DNA from: Xenorhabdus innexi
GTDB lineage: Bacteria > Pseudomonadota > Gammaproteobacteria > Enterobacterales > Enterobacteriaceae
NCBI RefSeq assembly: GCF_002632485.1
Contig: NZ_NIBU01000012.1
Span: 34,522-98,521 of the forward strand
Direction of reading: 5' to 3'
DNA length: 64,000 bases
Positions 42,366-53,091 of this stretch are shown here, piece after piece. Both the position numbers and the translations under genes were made by a program. Every line of letters begins with the position of its first letter. The stretch's first letter is position 1. Under the pieces are notes generated by a model. That model did no database searches and was not told the origin of the DNA. It saw only the letters and a list, made by a program, of their open reading frames with translations.

Positions 42366-42482
42366 AGATATCTTGGGTAACATTGTGGTGAGATAAAGGA
42401 AATATTCCCAGTCACATAAGCAACTATGTAACTGGGTAAACGAGCGTAACCAACAGAGCATCAGCTGAAAAAATGCGGGTAT
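42366..42482. repeat. Interspersed palindromic repeat (fullest copy in window)
   Basis: The whole ygiC-ygiD spacer. On the minus strand it starts TACCCGCATTTTTTCAGCTG, TGCTCTGTTGGTTACGCTCG and has a central hairpin: CCCAGTTACATA pairs with TATGTGACTGGG around TTGC. This is a decayed copy of a repeat of about 120 bp that I associate from memory with Xenorhabdus/Photorhabdus genomes. It may act as a transcript end for the two convergent genes. Confidence 0.65.
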
Positions 42483-43259
42483 TTACCCGAATTGGATTGT
42501 CAGCATACTTAAAGAGCCATCTTCAATACCTTCAATAGGTGTTGAAACTGGCTCTTCTTTATCCCACGTTCCCAGTACATAGAAAAGGGGCAGAAAGTGT
42601 TCAGGTGTCGGGTGAGATAATTTACCATCTTCCCTGTTTAAAGCCTGAAATAACGGATGTGGCTCTTCAAGGCTGGTCAGGTTTTCACGCACAAACTGCT
42701 CAAAAGAAAGTGCCCACGGGTACGGCTTTGCCCCCAGCTCTTCGTCTGGCAGGTTATGCACAACGTTTCCGCTGCCGATGATCATGACGCCTTCATCCCG
42801 TAACATAGATAATTTACTACCTACGTCATAATAGAAAGCAGCAGACTGATTACGGTCTATGCTCAGTTGGATCACTGGGATATCGGCATCAGGATACATT
42901 TTCGCTAATATTCCCCAGGAACCATGATCCAATCCCCATTCGTCAAAATCAGTTTCGACCTCAATCGGCTCAAGAATATCCTGTACCAAAACAGCCAGTT
43001 CAGGATAACCTTTCGCTGGATACTGTCTTTCATGCAACTCACGGGGAAAATTACCAAAATCGTGGATAGTTCTGGGTTGGGACATCGCCGTCACAGCAGT
43101 ACCATCTATATACCAATGTGCAGAAATTACCAGAATGGCTCTTGGTCTGGGCAACTTTTGTCCTAATTCAAACCAAGCTCGTGAATAACAATTATCTTCA
43201 ATGGCATTCATTGGGCTACCATGACCAATGAATAAGGCGGGTATTCTCTGGAGACTCAT
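42483..43259 (-). CDS. ygiD: 4,5-DOPA-extradiol dioxygenase YgiD
   Basis: Class III extradiol ring-cleavage dioxygenase family; E. coli YgiD opens L-DOPA. 258 aa. Iron ligands lie in LFIGHGSPMNAI (His), ISAHWYID (His) and SGNVVHNLP (His), and Asp/His in WGLDHGSWG. Closing motif GIEDGSLSMLTIQFG. In E. coli zupT separates ygiD from ribB; here there is only a structured 326-bp spacer. Confidence 0.93.
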   Translation of the reverse strand: MSLQRIPALFIGHGSPMNAIEDNCYSRAWFELGQKLPRPRAILVISAHWYIDGTAVTAMSQPRTIHDFGNFPRELHERQYPAKGYPELAVLVQDILEPIEVETDFDEWGLDHGSWGILAKMYPDADIPVIQLSIDRNQSAAFYYDVGSKLSMLRDEGVMIIGSGNVVHNLPDEELGAKPYPWALSFEQFVRENLTSLEEPHPLFQALNREDGKLSHPTPEHFLPLFYVLGTWDKEEPVSTPIEGIEDGSLSMLTIQFG

Positions 43260-43585
43260 TCTCGTCCCTCATACAGCAAATCAAACATGGCGGATTATGG
43301 GTAGTCACTAAAAAATTATGGCAAGATTATGATGTTTCTTCCTTGAATATAACCAATCAAAAAATGATGGGGTATTAAATACTGAAAGGCCACAGGGTGT
43401 GGGCTGCGGCCTTATATGCGTACATGCGATAAGAACTGATATATTCTATCCTGTTCGGCTTTTTATTCCGAACTATTTTTCCCGTCATGACCCAAAACGC
43501 CGTTTTATCAGCTGTAAATTGAGGGTCATGAGATATTCCATACTAATGGAAGGCAGTATCAGTAGAAGAAAACTACTGTGTTCAA
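43260..43585. other. Gene-free spacer rich in inverted repeats
   Basis: No credible gene. GTTCGG (43460-43465) / CCGAAC pairs around a T-rich loop. TCATGACCC (43487-43495) pairs with GGGTCATGA (43526-43534). AAAGGCC near 43386 pairs with GGCCTTA near 43409. AGTAG/CTACT forms a small hairpin near 43562-43578 just downstream of ribB. Possible uses: terminators for ribB (minus strand) or an unannotated small RNA. Confidence 0.5.
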
Positions 43586-44239
43586 TTAGCTGACTGCTTT
43601 TTCCAGCTTAATACGATATTCAACCAAATCTTCAATCGTGACCACGGGCATATCGTGCTGTTGGGCAAATTCAATAACCTCAGGTGCTCTGGCCATGGAG
43701 CCATCATCATTTGTCAGCTCACACAACACGCCTGCGGGTTTGAAACCTGCCAATTTGACCAGATCAATCGTTGCTTCTGTATGACCACGGCGGGTTAAAA
43801 CTCCCCCATTCTGTGCCCGCAGAGGAAAAACATGCCCCGGACGATTCAGATCATTCGGCTGCGCGCCATCTGCAATAGCCGCACGAATGGTCGTAATACG
43901 ATCTGTGGCAGATACGCCGGTCGTAACACCTTGTGCAGCCTCGATCGTAACCGTAAAGGCAGTCTGGTACTGGCTTGAATTGTTTTCCACCATCATAGGC
44001 AACTGTAATTGCCGACGGCGCTCTTCTGTCATGCAGAGGCACACAATTCCGCTGCCATGACGAATGGTCAATGCCATTTGCTCTACAGTCATTGTTTCGG
44101 CAACGAAAATCATATCACCTTCATTTTCACGATTTTCATCATCCAGTACCATTACCCCACGACCTGCCTGCAAAGCAGCTATCGCGCGTTCAACACGCTG
44201 GAATGGAGTACCGTAGGAAGAAAGTAGCGTCTGATTCAT
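43586..44239 (-). CDS. ribB: 3,4-dihydroxy-2-butanone-4-phosphate synthase
   Basis: Makes the four-carbon precursor of riboflavin from ribulose-5-phosphate. 217 aa, no GTP cyclohydrolase II fusion, as in E. coli RibB. Motifs: [18 protein letters not shown] (acidic metal site), [32 protein letters not shown] and [11 protein letters not shown]. Controlled by the FMN riboswitch in its leader (44362-44541). The start [13 protein letters not shown] matches the family. Confidence 0.97.
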   Translation of the reverse strand: MNQTLLSSYGTPFQRVERAIAALQAGRGVMVLDDENRENEGDMIFVAETMTVEQMALTIRHGSGIVCLCMTEERRRQLQLPMMVENNSSQYQTAFTVTIEAAQGVTTGVSATDRITTIRAAIADGAQPNDLNRPGHVFPLRAQNGGVLTRRGHTEATIDLVKLAGFKPAGVLCELTNDDGSMARAPEVIEFAQQHDMPVVTIEDLVEYRIKLEKAVS

Positions 44240-44361
44240 GGTAAAGAAACCTCTTTTAAGTATATGGGTTACCAGAATCAGGGCGATTTTGAGGAGTTAG
44301 CATTGCTTAAAAATAAAGCAATAAAAAACAACAGACGAGTGCAGACACCCGATTGATGCTG

Positions 44362-44541
44362 TTATTCTCTCCCATCCGGACTATCACCGTCGGCTCCAGA
44401 ATCACACTGGATCTGCTGACCTCTGTTATACCCTATTAAAAAAGCAGAGTAACGACAAACAGAGCGCTCGCGGGCTTCATGAAATCATCAGAAAATGATT
44501 ACACTTTACCGCCGGTAGGGACTTTCACCCTGCCCTGAGAT
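44362..44541 (-). promoter_or_regulatory. FMN riboswitch (RFN element) of ribB
   Basis: On the minus strand the RFN landmarks are in order: CAGGGTGAAAGTCCCTACCG, GCGGTAAAG, AGCCCGCGAGCG, GGTCAGCAGATCCAGTG, GATTCTGGAGCCGACGG, ATAGTCCGGATGGGAGAGAA. It ends about 120 bp upstream of ribB, like the E. coli sroG leader. FMN binding should reduce ribB expression. Confidence 0.95.
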
Positions 44542-44704
44542 AAACAGTTTTGACTATAACGTTAATGTTTCATCAGGGCAATCGGTAAAAACCAAATATA
44601 AAACCCGCCTCTCAATCATTTGTGCTTTCGCCAGCAGGTATTAAAATAGCGACAATATTATTTTTATTAAAACAGCTCTGGCTGTCATTAAAAGGATACC
44701 CATC

Positions 44705-45034
44705 ATGCTCGACCCAAAAAAAATTGAACAAATTGCCCGCCAAATCCACAATGCGATGCCGAAAGGTGTTAAAGAGTTTGGTGATGATGTAGAGAAAAAA
44801 TTGCGTACTGTATTGCAATCCCAACTGAGCAAACTGGATCTTGTTAACCGTGAGGAATTTGATGTTCAGACTCAGGTTTTACTGCGTACCCGTGAAAAAC
44901 TGGTTAGCTTAGAGCAGCGCCTGAATGAACTGGAAGCCCGTCTGGAAAATCCGAAAACAGCGATTGATGCTGAACAGAGCAATACCGAGAAAAACAATAC
45001 CGAAAAAAGTGATACCGAAAAGAAAGCTGATTAA
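44705..45034 (+). CDS. ubiK: Ubiquinone biosynthesis accessory factor UbiK (YqiC)
   Basis: 109 aa. Accessory protein of the aerobic ubiquinone-biosynthesis complex, interacting with UbiJ in E. coli. [20 protein letters not shown] is the conserved start; residues about 55-85 ([29 protein letters not shown]) form the BMFP coiled coil. The tail contains a NTEK/DTEK repeat ([17 protein letters not shown]). Ends before a hairpin at 45042. Confidence 0.94.
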   Translation: MLDPKKIEQIARQIHNAMPKGVKEFGDDVEKKLRTVLQSQLSKLDLVNREEFDVQTQVLLRTREKLVSLEQRLNELEARLENPKTAIDAEQSNTEKNNTEKSDTEKKAD

Positions 45035-45041
45035 TACATAA

Positions 45042-45069
45042 GGAGAATTGCCGCAAAACACAATTCTCC
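45042..45069 (+). terminator. Hairpin between ubiK and hldE
   Basis: GGAGAATTG (45042-45050) and CAATTCTCC (45061-45069) form a perfect 9-bp stem with a 10-base loop. No T-run follows on either strand, so it may protect mRNA ends rather than terminate. Confidence 0.5.
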
Positions 45070-45153
45070 CGATTATTCAGCTTGCAGGCTATGCCGTTTA
45101 TGTCATCCGTTAAATCACGTAAGAAACATAACGGCATAATGGTTCAGATAAAA

Positions 45154-46578
45154 CTACTGGCTTTTTATCGCTTTGATAATATTGCTCGTCGAGATACCGT
45201 CTTCAAAATTCAGTACCTTTACTTCACCACCAGCAGCCCAGACTTCCTCACTGCCAGCGATCTCTTCAGGCTTATAATCCCCGCCCTTGACCAGAATATC
45301 AGGCAAAATGCCTGCGATTAAACGCTGTGGCGTATCCTCTTCAAACGCAACAACCCAGTCCACTGATTCCAGTGCAGATAGTACAATCATTCGCTGTTCC
45401 AGTGGATTAACCGGACGCGTTTCACCTTTCAGACGTTTGGTCGAAGCATCACTGTTAACCGCCACAATCAGGCGATCACCCAATTTGCGGGCATTGGACA
45501 AATAAGAAACATGGCCGGCATGGAGAATATCGAAACAGCCGTTTGTCATTACGATGCGTTCACCACGTTGACGCGCCTGCTCAACGACTTCTTTCAGACG
45601 TGATTCACTCATCACACCAAAGCCTGTTTCCGCACGCCCGCGCACCGCATTTTCCAGTTCCACCGTGGAAACTGTGGATGTTCCCAGCTTACCGACAACC
45701 ACGCCCGCAGCCGCGTTAGCCAGATAACAAGCTTCAGCCAGTGGTTTACCTGCGGCTATTGCGGTTGCCAGAACACCAATTACTGTGTCACCTGCGCCTG
45801 TGACGTCAAAAACTTCCTGCGCCTGAGTTGGCAGATGCAAAGGGGGCTGCCCGATGCGCAGCAGGCTCATACCGCGCTCTGAGCGGGTGATCAACAGTGC
45901 TTTCAGTTCCAGATCCTGTACCAATTGCGTCCCTTTCCGCACCAGCTCATCATCATCTTTGCAATGACCAACCACCGCTTCAAATTCTGACATATTCGGA
46001 GTCAGTAATGTTGCACCACGATAACGTTCAAAATCATGGCCTTTAGGATCGATCAGAACAGGCACACCAGCATCATTTGCCAGTTTAATCATTGCCTGAA
46101 CCTGATTCAGCGCGCCCTTGGCATAATCGGACAATACCAGCGCGCCGATATTCGGCAGGGATTGCTGAATTTTCTCCAGCATAGGCTGCGCGTCTACGTT
46201 CTGGAACCCTTCTTCAAAATCCAGGCGGATCAGTTGCTGATTACGTGACAAAATGCGTAATTTGGTAATTGTCGGATGGGTTGCAACGGAAACAAAATCA
46301 CACCGGACTTTCACACTGCTCAGTTTCTCGCTTAATGCACGGGCAGCATCATCAGTACCCGTTAACCCGACTAAATGCGAATTAGCGCCGAGTGATGCGA
46401 TATTCATAGCAACGTTAGCGGCTCCGCCCGGACGCTCTTCAATGGTATCAACTTTAACGACAGGAACCGGAGCTTCCGGTGAAATGCGGCTGGTTGGGCC
46501 GTACCAATAGCGGTCTAACATGACATCGCCAACAACCAAAACACCTGCACGGTGAAAATCAGGGAGTGCTACGTTCAT
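45154..46578 (-). CDS. hldE: Bifunctional heptose 7-phosphate kinase / heptose 1-phosphate adenylyltransferase
   Basis: Two steps of ADP-heptose synthesis for the LPS inner core. 474 aa from the ATG at 46578 ([20 protein letters not shown]). N-terminal PfkB kinase (1-about 318) with [15 protein letters not shown] and the [14 protein letters not shown] anion hole; C-terminal nucleotidyltransferase with [15 protein letters not shown] and [10 protein letters not shown]. Follows glnE as in E. coli. Confidence 0.96.
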   Translation of the reverse strand: MNVALPDFHRAGVLVVGDVMLDRYWYGPTSRISPEAPVPVVKVDTIEERPGGAANVAMNIASLGANSHLVGLTGTDDAARALSEKLSSVKVRCDFVSVATHPTITKLRILSRNQQLIRLDFEEGFQNVDAQPMLEKIQQSLPNIGALVLSDYAKGALNQVQAMIKLANDAGVPVLIDPKGHDFERYRGATLLTPNMSEFEAVVGHCKDDDELVRKGTQLVQDLELKALLITRSERGMSLLRIGQPPLHLPTQAQEVFDVTGAGDTVIGVLATAIAAGKPLAEACYLANAAAGVVVGKLGTSTVSTVELENAVRGRAETGFGVMSESRLKEVVEQARQRGERIVMTNGCFDILHAGHVSYLSNARKLGDRLIVAVNSDASTKRLKGETRPVNPLEQRMIVLSALESVDWVVAFEEDTPQRLIAGILPDILVKGGDYKPEEIAGSEEVWAAGGEVKVLNFEDGISTSNIIKAIKSQ

Positions 46579-46622
46579 CCCATGCTCCAAATATCAAAAT
46601 AAATTGTTGCGGATATTACCAT

Positions 46623-46656
46623 AACCAGCCCGTACTCGTCGTATTTCAGGCTGGTT
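46623..46656 (-). repeat. Hairpin between glnE and hldE, probably repeat-derived
   Basis: AACCAGCC (46623-46630) pairs with GGCTGGTT (46649-46656). The loop CGTACTCGTCGTATTTCA resembles the ATACCCGTCGTCTTTCA edge of the interspersed repeat at 34431. Confidence 0.5.
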
Positions 46657-46671
46657 CAGCAAAAAAACTGT

Positions 46672-49545
46672 TCACTGTGGCTTATCGCCAAGCCACTTCT
46701 GCCAGCTATTATGTACCAGTGTTTTCTGTTGACTGAACCGTTCAACAGGTACATGACTGGATAATGCCTGTAAAGCAAGGTGGTGCAATTCATTTCGCAG
46801 AGTGATATAGGCCTGTGTCAATGAAGTTGCCTCTTCCTCATCCATAATGTTGTATTCAGCCATTAACTCAAAAATGCGGACATTATCAGACCAGCGAGCC
46901 AGTCTGGCGTTTTCCGGTGCGTAGCGCAGTACCTGATATTGAGCGATAAATTCAATATCTGTGATCCCTCCGGGATCAGCTTTAATATCAAACTGATCAT
47001 GTTGATGACTTCCCAGATGTCGGTGCATTTTTTCACGCATTTCACGTACTTGCTGACGCAATAGCTCAGGATCGCGTGGCATACATAACGTTTCACAGCG
47101 AATACGTTCAAAATCGCTCCGCATTTTCTCATCACCAAATACCATACGGGCGCGGATCAAGGCCTGATGCTCCCATGTCCATGCCTCTTTTTTCTGATAT
47201 TCATCAAAGGCTTCAAGAGTACTGACCAACATCCCTGACTCACCGGACGGGCGCAGTCGGGCATCCACCTCATATAACACGCCTGAAGCCGTCCGGGTAC
47301 TGAATAAATGAAGTATCCGCTGGGCAAGACGCAAATAGAACTGACGGGCATCAATGGAACGATCACCATCCGTCATGATGCCCATCGGGCAGTCCAGTAA
47401 AAACACTAAATCCAAATCAGAGCCATAACCCAGTTCCCACCCGCCTAATTTGCCATAACCAAGAATGGCAAAACCCAGCCCCTGACGCTGAGATAAATGC
47501 GCCGGGGCACCAAAACGTTTTACCATCTGGTTCCATGCCAGATGAACGACTGAACCGATAATGGCTTCCGCCAGATAAGTCAGATGATCGCTGACTTTCA
47601 TCACCGGCAGCGCACCTACAATATCTTCTGCTGCTATTCGCAGTAACTGCGCCTGTTTAAATTGCCTCAATGCTTCCAGTAACTGCTCTTCATCATCTTC
47701 GGGAATACGCAGTAAATATTGATACAGCTCATCCCGATAGGCCTCCAATGGTAACGGTTTATACAATGAAGTCGGATCGAGTAATTCATCCAGTAACACC
47801 GGATGATGACTAAGCTGGCTGGCAATCATCGGCGATGCAGCACATAAACGGATGACATGGATCATCACCTGCTCTGACTCCAGAATCAGTTCCAGATAAG
47901 TGGTGCGACTGACAATACTCAGCAACAGAGGAATTATCCGTTCCAGTACGTTATTGGCATCTTCCCTTAGCGCAACCTGTGCCAACAGACGAGGCATCAG
48001 ATGATCCAGTACGTCACGCCCTCGCGGGCCAATGGTACGTTTGCTGATATCGTTACGCAGAGACACAATCATCTCGAGCATTTTATGAGCTTCAGGTTCA
48101 CTGAGATGCGGAACAAGCACCATCAGTTCATCTCTGTTCAGGCTCTCCTGCCATAAACTCTTAAACGGCACATGAGCGGCAACTTCGCCACTTCCTTCCG
48201 TTTCATCGCCGATCAGTTGCTGAAAAATATCCCGGACAACCTGCATATTTTTTTCTGTTTCCGCGATTAAATGATCCCAGTCAGAAAACCCCATTCCCCA
48301 GCATAAACGAGCACGATCCAACTCATTCTCCGGTAAAGTCTGGGTTTGTTGATCACGAATGGATTGCAGTAAATTCTCAAGCCTGCGTAAAAACAGATAA
48401 CTTTCTTTCAGTTGCCTGACCTGCTCCTGAGTCAGTAATGCCAATGTCTCGATGGATTCCAGCGCTTGCAACAATGAACGGGATTGCAGGTTCGGCTCCC
48501 GGCCTCCACGGATCAACTGAAACACTTGTGTGATAAATTCAATTTCCCGAATTCCGCCCGGCCCCAGTTTAATATTATCTTTTAAACCCCGCCGACGAAC
48601 TTCCCGCTCAATCATGTTCTTCATATTACGTAACGACTGGATCACACTGAAATCGATATAACGGCGATATATAAATGGCCTCAGCATCTGGCGTAATTCG
48701 TTACAGTAAGCCTGATCATCAGACCCTAAGATCCGTGCTTTTATTAATGCGTAACGCTCCCAGTCCCGTCCCTGCTCCTGATAATAATCTTCCAGAGCCG
48801 GAAAACTGAATACCAATGGCCCGCTGTCACCAAACGGACGTAATCGCATATCCACACGATAAACAAAACCATCAATCGTCTGCTGATCCAATACCTTGAT
48901 CAGTTTTTGCCCCAGCCGGGTAAAAAACTGGGCGTTGTCCATTTCACGACGACCGCCTTGTGTCATACCGTTTTCCGGATAGGCAAAAATCAGATCAATA
49001 TCAGAAGAAAAATTGAGTTCTCCTCCCCCCAGTTTCCCCATACCGAGGATCAATAACGGCTGCGCTACACCAGCCTGATCTGTGGGAGTTCCCCAATTCT
49101 GACAGCAATGCCGGTACAGCCAGTCACGGGCAGCAATAATCAGCGTTTCTGCCAACGTACTCAGTTGTTGCAGAGTCTGTTCTGTTGTACTGATCCGCAA
49201 AGCCTGCGACCAGGCAATTCTTACCAGCATTTTGTGACGGAAAAGACGTAAAACCCGCATCAGTACATTTTCGTCATTGGCTGAAGACGCCGTCTGATTC
49301 AGCCATTCAGACAACCACTCAGAATAGTATTGCCACTCATCAGGCTGAGGAGGAGCCTGACGGATCTCAGCCAGCCATGCGGGGCGTGTCAGCAGGTTCT
49401 CTGCGACAAAATCACTTATCGCCAGTACTGCCTGCTCATGAGGTGCAAAACTGTCTTCTCCTTCCTCTGATTGCCCGAATGACAGCTGAAAGTGCATTAC
49501 CGCATGCTTTAATTGATGAGTTAAAACGGATGAAAGTGGCAACAT
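46672..49545 (-). CDS. glnE: Glutamine synthetase adenylyltransferase / deadenylase
   Basis: Controls glutamine synthetase by adding and removing AMP under PII control. 957 aa with two homologous nucleotidyltransferase domains: [24 protein letters not shown] (first) and [24 protein letters not shown] (second), each followed by RLRP ([22 protein letters not shown]). The middle holds PII-binding helices. Start [11 protein letters not shown], 22 bp after ygiF. Confidence 0.96.
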   Translation of the reverse strand: MLPLSSVLTHQLKHAVMHFQLSFGQSEEGEDSFAPHEQAVLAISDFVAENLLTRPAWLAEIRQAPPQPDEWQYYSEWLSEWLNQTASSANDENVLMRVLRLFRHKMLVRIAWSQALRISTTEQTLQQLSTLAETLIIAARDWLYRHCCQNWGTPTDQAGVAQPLLILGMGKLGGGELNFSSDIDLIFAYPENGMTQGGRREMDNAQFFTRLGQKLIKVLDQQTIDGFVYRVDMRLRPFGDSGPLVFSFPALEDYYQEQGRDWERYALIKARILGSDDQAYCNELRQMLRPFIYRRYIDFSVIQSLRNMKNMIEREVRRRGLKDNIKLGPGGIREIEFITQVFQLIRGGREPNLQSRSLLQALESIETLALLTQEQVRQLKESYLFLRRLENLLQSIRDQQTQTLPENELDRARLCWGMGFSDWDHLIAETEKNMQVVRDIFQQLIGDETEGSGEVAAHVPFKSLWQESLNRDELMVLVPHLSEPEAHKMLEMIVSLRNDISKRTIGPRGRDVLDHLMPRLLAQVALREDANNVLERIIPLLLSIVSRTTYLELILESEQVMIHVIRLCAASPMIASQLSHHPVLLDELLDPTSLYKPLPLEAYRDELYQYLLRIPEDDEEQLLEALRQFKQAQLLRIAAEDIVGALPVMKVSDHLTYLAEAIIGSVVHLAWNQMVKRFGAPAHLSQRQGLGFAILGYGKLGGWELGYGSDLDLVFLLDCPMGIMTDGDRSIDARQFYLRLAQRILHLFSTRTASGVLYEVDARLRPSGESGMLVSTLEAFDEYQKKEAWTWEHQALIRARMVFGDEKMRSDFERIRCETLCMPRDPELLRQQVREMREKMHRHLGSHQHDQFDIKADPGGITDIEFIAQYQVLRYAPENARLARWSDNVRIFELMAEYNIMDEEEATSLTQAYITLRNELHHLALQALSSHVPVERFSQQKTLVHNSWQKWLGDKPQ

Positions 49546-49567
49546 AGTCGGGTTCCATTGTTTATGA

Positions 49568-50521
49568 TTATTGAGCCATCAACCACTGGGTCAGTGCCAG
49601 TTTACATTGCAGCCATTTCGCGCTGTAACACAAACTTTCTGCATCAGCTTCTGTATCAGCAGTTAAAAGGCTCTCTTTTAATTCTGACAATAAACCCAAT
49701 GCCGGAGCTGTTTCGCCTTGTTTTTCAACCAGTAGAACAGCCCGTTTTAATACTTTCTCTAAGCCTGCTTTTCCTGCATTTATTCCTGCCAGCCATCCTT
49801 CCTCTTGTTGCTGCCACTGTTCCAGAATATCCGTCAGAAGAACAGATAACGGTTGCTGCCATTCCGGTGTTTCAGATACTTCTGTTTTCACACCTGCCAA
49901 ATTTATGGAAGATGTTTCTCTGATAAGCGCATAACCCCGCGCAGCCTTACTACTGTTTGCCAGCCGCAACCCTCCCTGAAGCGCCAGCTTGTCCGCTAAT
50001 GACAATACATCAGACACCTGACCGGTTTTCAGCTCCAGTTCAAATTCGCAAATCGGGGAGGTTTTCTTTCCGGCGCGGATTTCTCCCTGATCCAGAACAA
50101 CTTCTATTTCACTCTGCCCATAGTTCACGACCCATTTCTCACGGGAAAAATCCGTGCTGAACAACTCAGCTAACGCTGCCTGTAATTGGGTAATATCAGT
50201 ATTCTCAGGCCAGATATCAGCAGGAAAACGGACTAAATCCAGTTTTGGCTGATTGAGAGGAACGTTAAATTCTGGCCGCTGATGCAGGCCAGCAATCACT
50301 CTCCCCGCAGTTTTAATTGTCATTTCATACTGATGATCGAAGCCACGGATACGCAGCCCCATATCCCAGCGACGCAACTGATTATCGGGTGTCTCAAAGT
50401 AAATATTGGTCAAATGTTGGGGTGAGGTGTGATGATTAGGAAGCTGGAATAATCGGTTGCGTACTGTCGGTATCGTTTCGGGTTTTACGGACAGTTTCAA
50501 CTCTACTTCTACAGAACACAT
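49568..50521 (-). CDS. ygiF: Inorganic triphosphatase YgiF, CHAD domain truncated
   Basis: Triphosphate tunnel metalloenzyme. 317 aa, against 433 in E. coli as I recall it. The N-terminal CYTH domain is complete, with ExExK as VEVELKL near residue 5, [18 protein letters not shown] and [20 protein letters not shown], and acidic ELELKTG. The C-terminal CHAD domain stops at [10 protein letters not shown], corresponding to about residue 316 of the E. coli protein, and the next gene glnE begins 22 bp later, so the missing part is not encoded downstream in another frame. Catalysis is probably retained. Confidence 0.9.
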   Translation of the reverse strand: MCSVEVELKLSVKPETIPTVRNRLFQLPNHHTSPQHLTNIYFETPDNQLRRWDMGLRIRGFDHQYEMTIKTAGRVIAGLHQRPEFNVPLNQPKLDLVRFPADIWPENTDITQLQAALAELFSTDFSREKWVVNYGQSEIEVVLDQGEIRAGKKTSPICEFELELKTGQVSDVLSLADKLALQGGLRLANSSKAARGYALIRETSSINLAGVKTEVSETPEWQQPLSVLLTDILEQWQQQEEGWLAGINAGKAGLEKVLKRAVLLVEKQGETAPALGLLSELKESLLTADTEADAESLCYSAKWLQCKLALTQWLMAQ

Positions 50522-50833
50522 ATCTTTATCTCTCTCAGTTCATACTGCGCGGATCGTTTTTCATCCTGAATCACGATTTTTTCAGGAAAACTTTTCAGGG
50601 ATGTTTTTCAGGATATGAAAAATAAACCACAATTGCCTGTTCTCTCAACAATGATTATGCAACTCCATCAAAAAAACCCTAACAATATCTGTATTCGGTC
50701 AGTTGATTGAAGATTCATTCTGGTTTACTGATTGCACCCACAAACTTAACTCTTTACTATCGGCCTGAGTAGTTTGAATAATTGGATAGCTTGAATCACG
50801 ACAACCACATACACCAGAACAGTTGACAACAGA
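50522..50833. promoter_or_regulatory. Divergent ygiF-ygiM control region
   Basis: 312 bp with no gene. The TTTTCAGG motif occurs three times at short spacing (about 50577-50613) next to the ygiF start. It should carry promoters for ygiF-glnE and ygiM-cca; no clear sigma-70 match was picked out. Confidence 0.5.
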
Positions 50834-51454
50834 ATGCAGAAACTACATCGATTACTTATTTTATTACTTGGTCTTACACTTCCGTTATCCGTGCATGCTG
50901 AAGAAAAACGTTATGTTTCCGATGAACTATCAGCCTACATTCGCAGCGGCCCGAGTACTCAGCACCGCATTATGGGTTCATTGAATGCCGGTTCAGAGGT
51001 TATTCTGGTTAACCCCAAATCAGATAATGGCTACTCGCAAATAAAGGACAGCAAAGGGCGTACAAGCTGGATCTTATCCAGCGAACTCAGTGCTATCCCC
51101 AGCGTGCGTGAGCGTATCCCTGCTATGGAGCAGAAAATCAAAACGCTGACGGAACAATTGGCTAATATTGATAATAGCTGGAATGAACGCACCGCAGAAA
51201 TGCAGAACAAAGTGGCTGCCAGCGATAGAATCATCAATGATTTAAAAGCCGAGAACCGCAAACTCCAGAGCAAGCTGATTGTGGCAGAGAAAAAAGTAGA
51301 AGTTGCCAACCTACAGCTCGATGATAAGCAAAGGGAAATTATTTTACAGTGGTTCATGTATGGTGGTGCAGTCGCGGGTATCGGCCTGCTTCTGGGGCTT
51401 GTTCTGCCACACATCATTCCTCGCCGGAAACGCAAAGATCGCTGGATGAGCTGA
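50834..51454 (+). CDS. ygiM: SH3-domain membrane protein YgiM
   Basis: 206 aa. Signal peptide residues 1-22 ([20 protein letters not shown], ending HA-E), a bacterial SH3 domain ([20 protein letters not shown] to WILSSELS), a coiled coil (about 95-160, [21 protein letters not shown]...) and a C-terminal membrane helix [20 protein letters not shown] followed by basic RRKRKDR. So it is periplasmic with an inner-membrane anchor. Located just before cca, as in E. coli; function unknown. Confidence 0.92.
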   Translation: MQKLHRLLILLLGLTLPLSVHAEEKRYVSDELSAYIRSGPSTQHRIMGSLNAGSEVILVNPKSDNGYSQIKDSKGRTSWILSSELSAIPSVRERIPAMEQKIKTLTEQLANIDNSWNERTAEMQNKVAASDRIINDLKAENRKLQSKLIVAEKKVEVANLQLDDKQREIILQWFMYGGAVAGIGLLLGLVLPHIIPRRKRKDRWMS

Positions 51455-51471
51455 TTTTTAAGGATATAAAA

Positions 51472-52626
51472 GTGAAAGTTTATTTGGTTGGCGGAGCTGT
51501 TCGCGATCAACTGTTGGATCTGCCGGTGACAGAAAGAGACTGGGTTGTCGTTGGCGGCAACCCTGAAGAATTACTGGCGCAGGGGTATCAACAGGTAGGG
51601 AAAGATTTTCCTGTCTTTCTGCATCCTCAAACCCATGAAGAGTATGCACTGGCACGTACAGAGCGGAAATCCGGTCAGGGATATACCGGTTTTACCTGTT
51701 ATGCCGCTCCCGATGTCACACTGGAAGAAGATTTGTTACGTCGGGATCTGACTATCAATGCCATTGCGCAGACGCCGGAAGGCGTGTTAATCGACCCGTA
51801 TCAGGGCATTGATGATCTGAAAAACCGCATCCTTCGCCATGTTTCAGCAGCATTTACAGAAGACCCGCTGCGGGTACTGCGTCTGGCGCGCTTTGCTGCC
51901 CGCTTTGCGCATTTAAGTTTTTCCATCGCAGCAGAAACGCAGGCATTGATCACCGAAATGACTGCGAACGGCGAATTGTCATCCTTAACACCTGAGCGGG
52001 TTTGGCGGGAAACGGAAAAAGCGCTGGCATCACAATCTCCACAGGTTTACTTTCAGGTCTTACGCGACTGCGGTGCATTGGCGATTCTTTTCCCGGAAAT
52101 CAATACGCTGTTTGATGTGATATCAGCAGAGACGAATATGGGAATTCACTCTCTGAACGTGCTGAAAATGTCAGCTCACCTGAGTATTGATACCGACATT
52201 CGGTTTGCTTCACTGTGTACTCACCTCGAAAAAGCACACATCAAACAACTGTGCGAACGGTTACGCATTCCTAACTCAGCTCGTGATCTGGCTGGTATCG
52301 TGGCGCAATATTATGACCAGATACACACTGCCGAACAGTTATCAGCCGAGAAATTGCTGGCGTTGTTTAATGCCATCGATGTATGGAGGAAACCTCAACG
52401 CCTTGAGCAATTGATTGTTTGTAGTAAAGCAGACATCTGCGCCCACACCGGATTGAAAACACCGTTATATCCCTCTGAGCAATATTTGCAGGACGCTTTT
52501 GCCATTGCAGCTCAGGTGAGTGTTCAACAGATCATTGCCCGTGGTTTTCAGGGTTCTGAAATCCGTACAGAATTAGAACGGCAACGGCAACTTGCTATTA
52601 ATGACTGGCAGCAAAACCAGCATTAG
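51472..52626 (+). CDS. cca: CCA-adding enzyme with degenerate HD domain
   Basis: Adds or repairs the 3' CCA of tRNAs. 384 aa against about 412 in E. coli. GTG start at 51472 with AAGGATA upstream, as in E. coli. The head is intact: [21 protein letters not shown] (metal Asp), [27 protein letters not shown] and [14 protein letters not shown]. The C-terminal HD phosphohydrolase domain is not: the expected CHDLGKG motif reads CTHLEKA (residues 249-255, T250-H251 at E. coli H255-D256), the WHPEID stretch is missing and about 22 residues after it are deleted. Nucleotidyl transfer is likely kept, phosphatase/phosphodiesterase lost. Ends in a 4-bp overlap with convergent folB; bacA, present there in E. 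coli, is gone. Confidence 0.95.
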   Translation: MKVYLVGGAVRDQLLDLPVTERDWVVVGGNPEELLAQGYQQVGKDFPVFLHPQTHEEYALARTERKSGQGYTGFTCYAAPDVTLEEDLLRRDLTINAIAQTPEGVLIDPYQGIDDLKNRILRHVSAAFTEDPLRVLRLARFAARFAHLSFSIAAETQALITEMTANGELSSLTPERVWRETEKALASQSPQVYFQVLRDCGALAILFPEINTLFDVISAETNMGIHSLNVLKMSAHLSIDTDIRFASLCTHLEKAHIKQLCERLRIPNSARDLAGIVAQYYDQIHTAEQLSAEKLLALFNAIDVWRKPQRLEQLIVCSKADICAHTGLKTPLYPSEQYLQDAFAIAAQVSVQQIIARGFQGSEIRTELERQRQLAINDWQQNQH

Positions 52627-52979
52627 CTGGCTTTGCGCTCAATCACAACACCCACACTTTGCGCCTGTGCTACTGCACCGGGTTTACTGACTTTAATTCT
52701 GACCCACGGTGAGTGAAACTGCCCCAGCAAAATATCTGCCACTTCTTCCGCTACACGTTCAACCAGAGCAAACTGCTGGTTTTCCACATGGCGGATCACC
52801 GTTTCACTCACTTTGGAATAATCCAGACAGTGCTCAACATTATCACTGGAGGCTGCGCGTTTATTGTCCCAGCCCATTTCGATATCGAACACTAGTTTCT
52901 GCTTAATCGTCTGTTCCCAGTCATATACGCCAATCGTCGTAATAACAGTTAATTCTTTAATAAATACGATATCCATCAC
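52623..52979 (-). CDS. folB: Dihydroneopterin aldolase
   Basis: Folate pathway enzyme making 6-hydroxymethyl-dihydropterin. 118 aa. Conserved start [22 protein letters not shown], catalytic Glu region and Lys in [21 protein letters not shown]. Divergent from plsY. The frame opens with two Met codons; M2 (52976) may be the true start. Confidence 0.95.
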   Translation of the reverse strand: MMDIVFIKELTVITTIGVYDWEQTIKQKLVFDIEMGWDNKRAASSDNVEHCLDYSKVSETVIRHVENQQFALVERVAEEVADILLGQFHSPWVRIKVSKPGAVAQAQSVGVVIERKAS

Positions 52980-53091
52980 GCTGTTTCCCCGTTTTTTAGT
53001 TCACCGGATACCACTTCCGACTAAATGTGCGTATTATCCATTGTTATAGTAAAGAAAACGACCCTTGTTCATTGGACATTGGAGATATCTT

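Noticed and set aside
43399..43593. 64-codon plus-strand frame in the ygiD-ribB spacer
   Set aside because: No ribosome site, overlaps the ribB end and inverted repeats, no protein-like features.
44612..44824. Minus-strand frame upstream of ubiK
   Set aside because: It is antisense to the conserved ubiK start and overlaps it.
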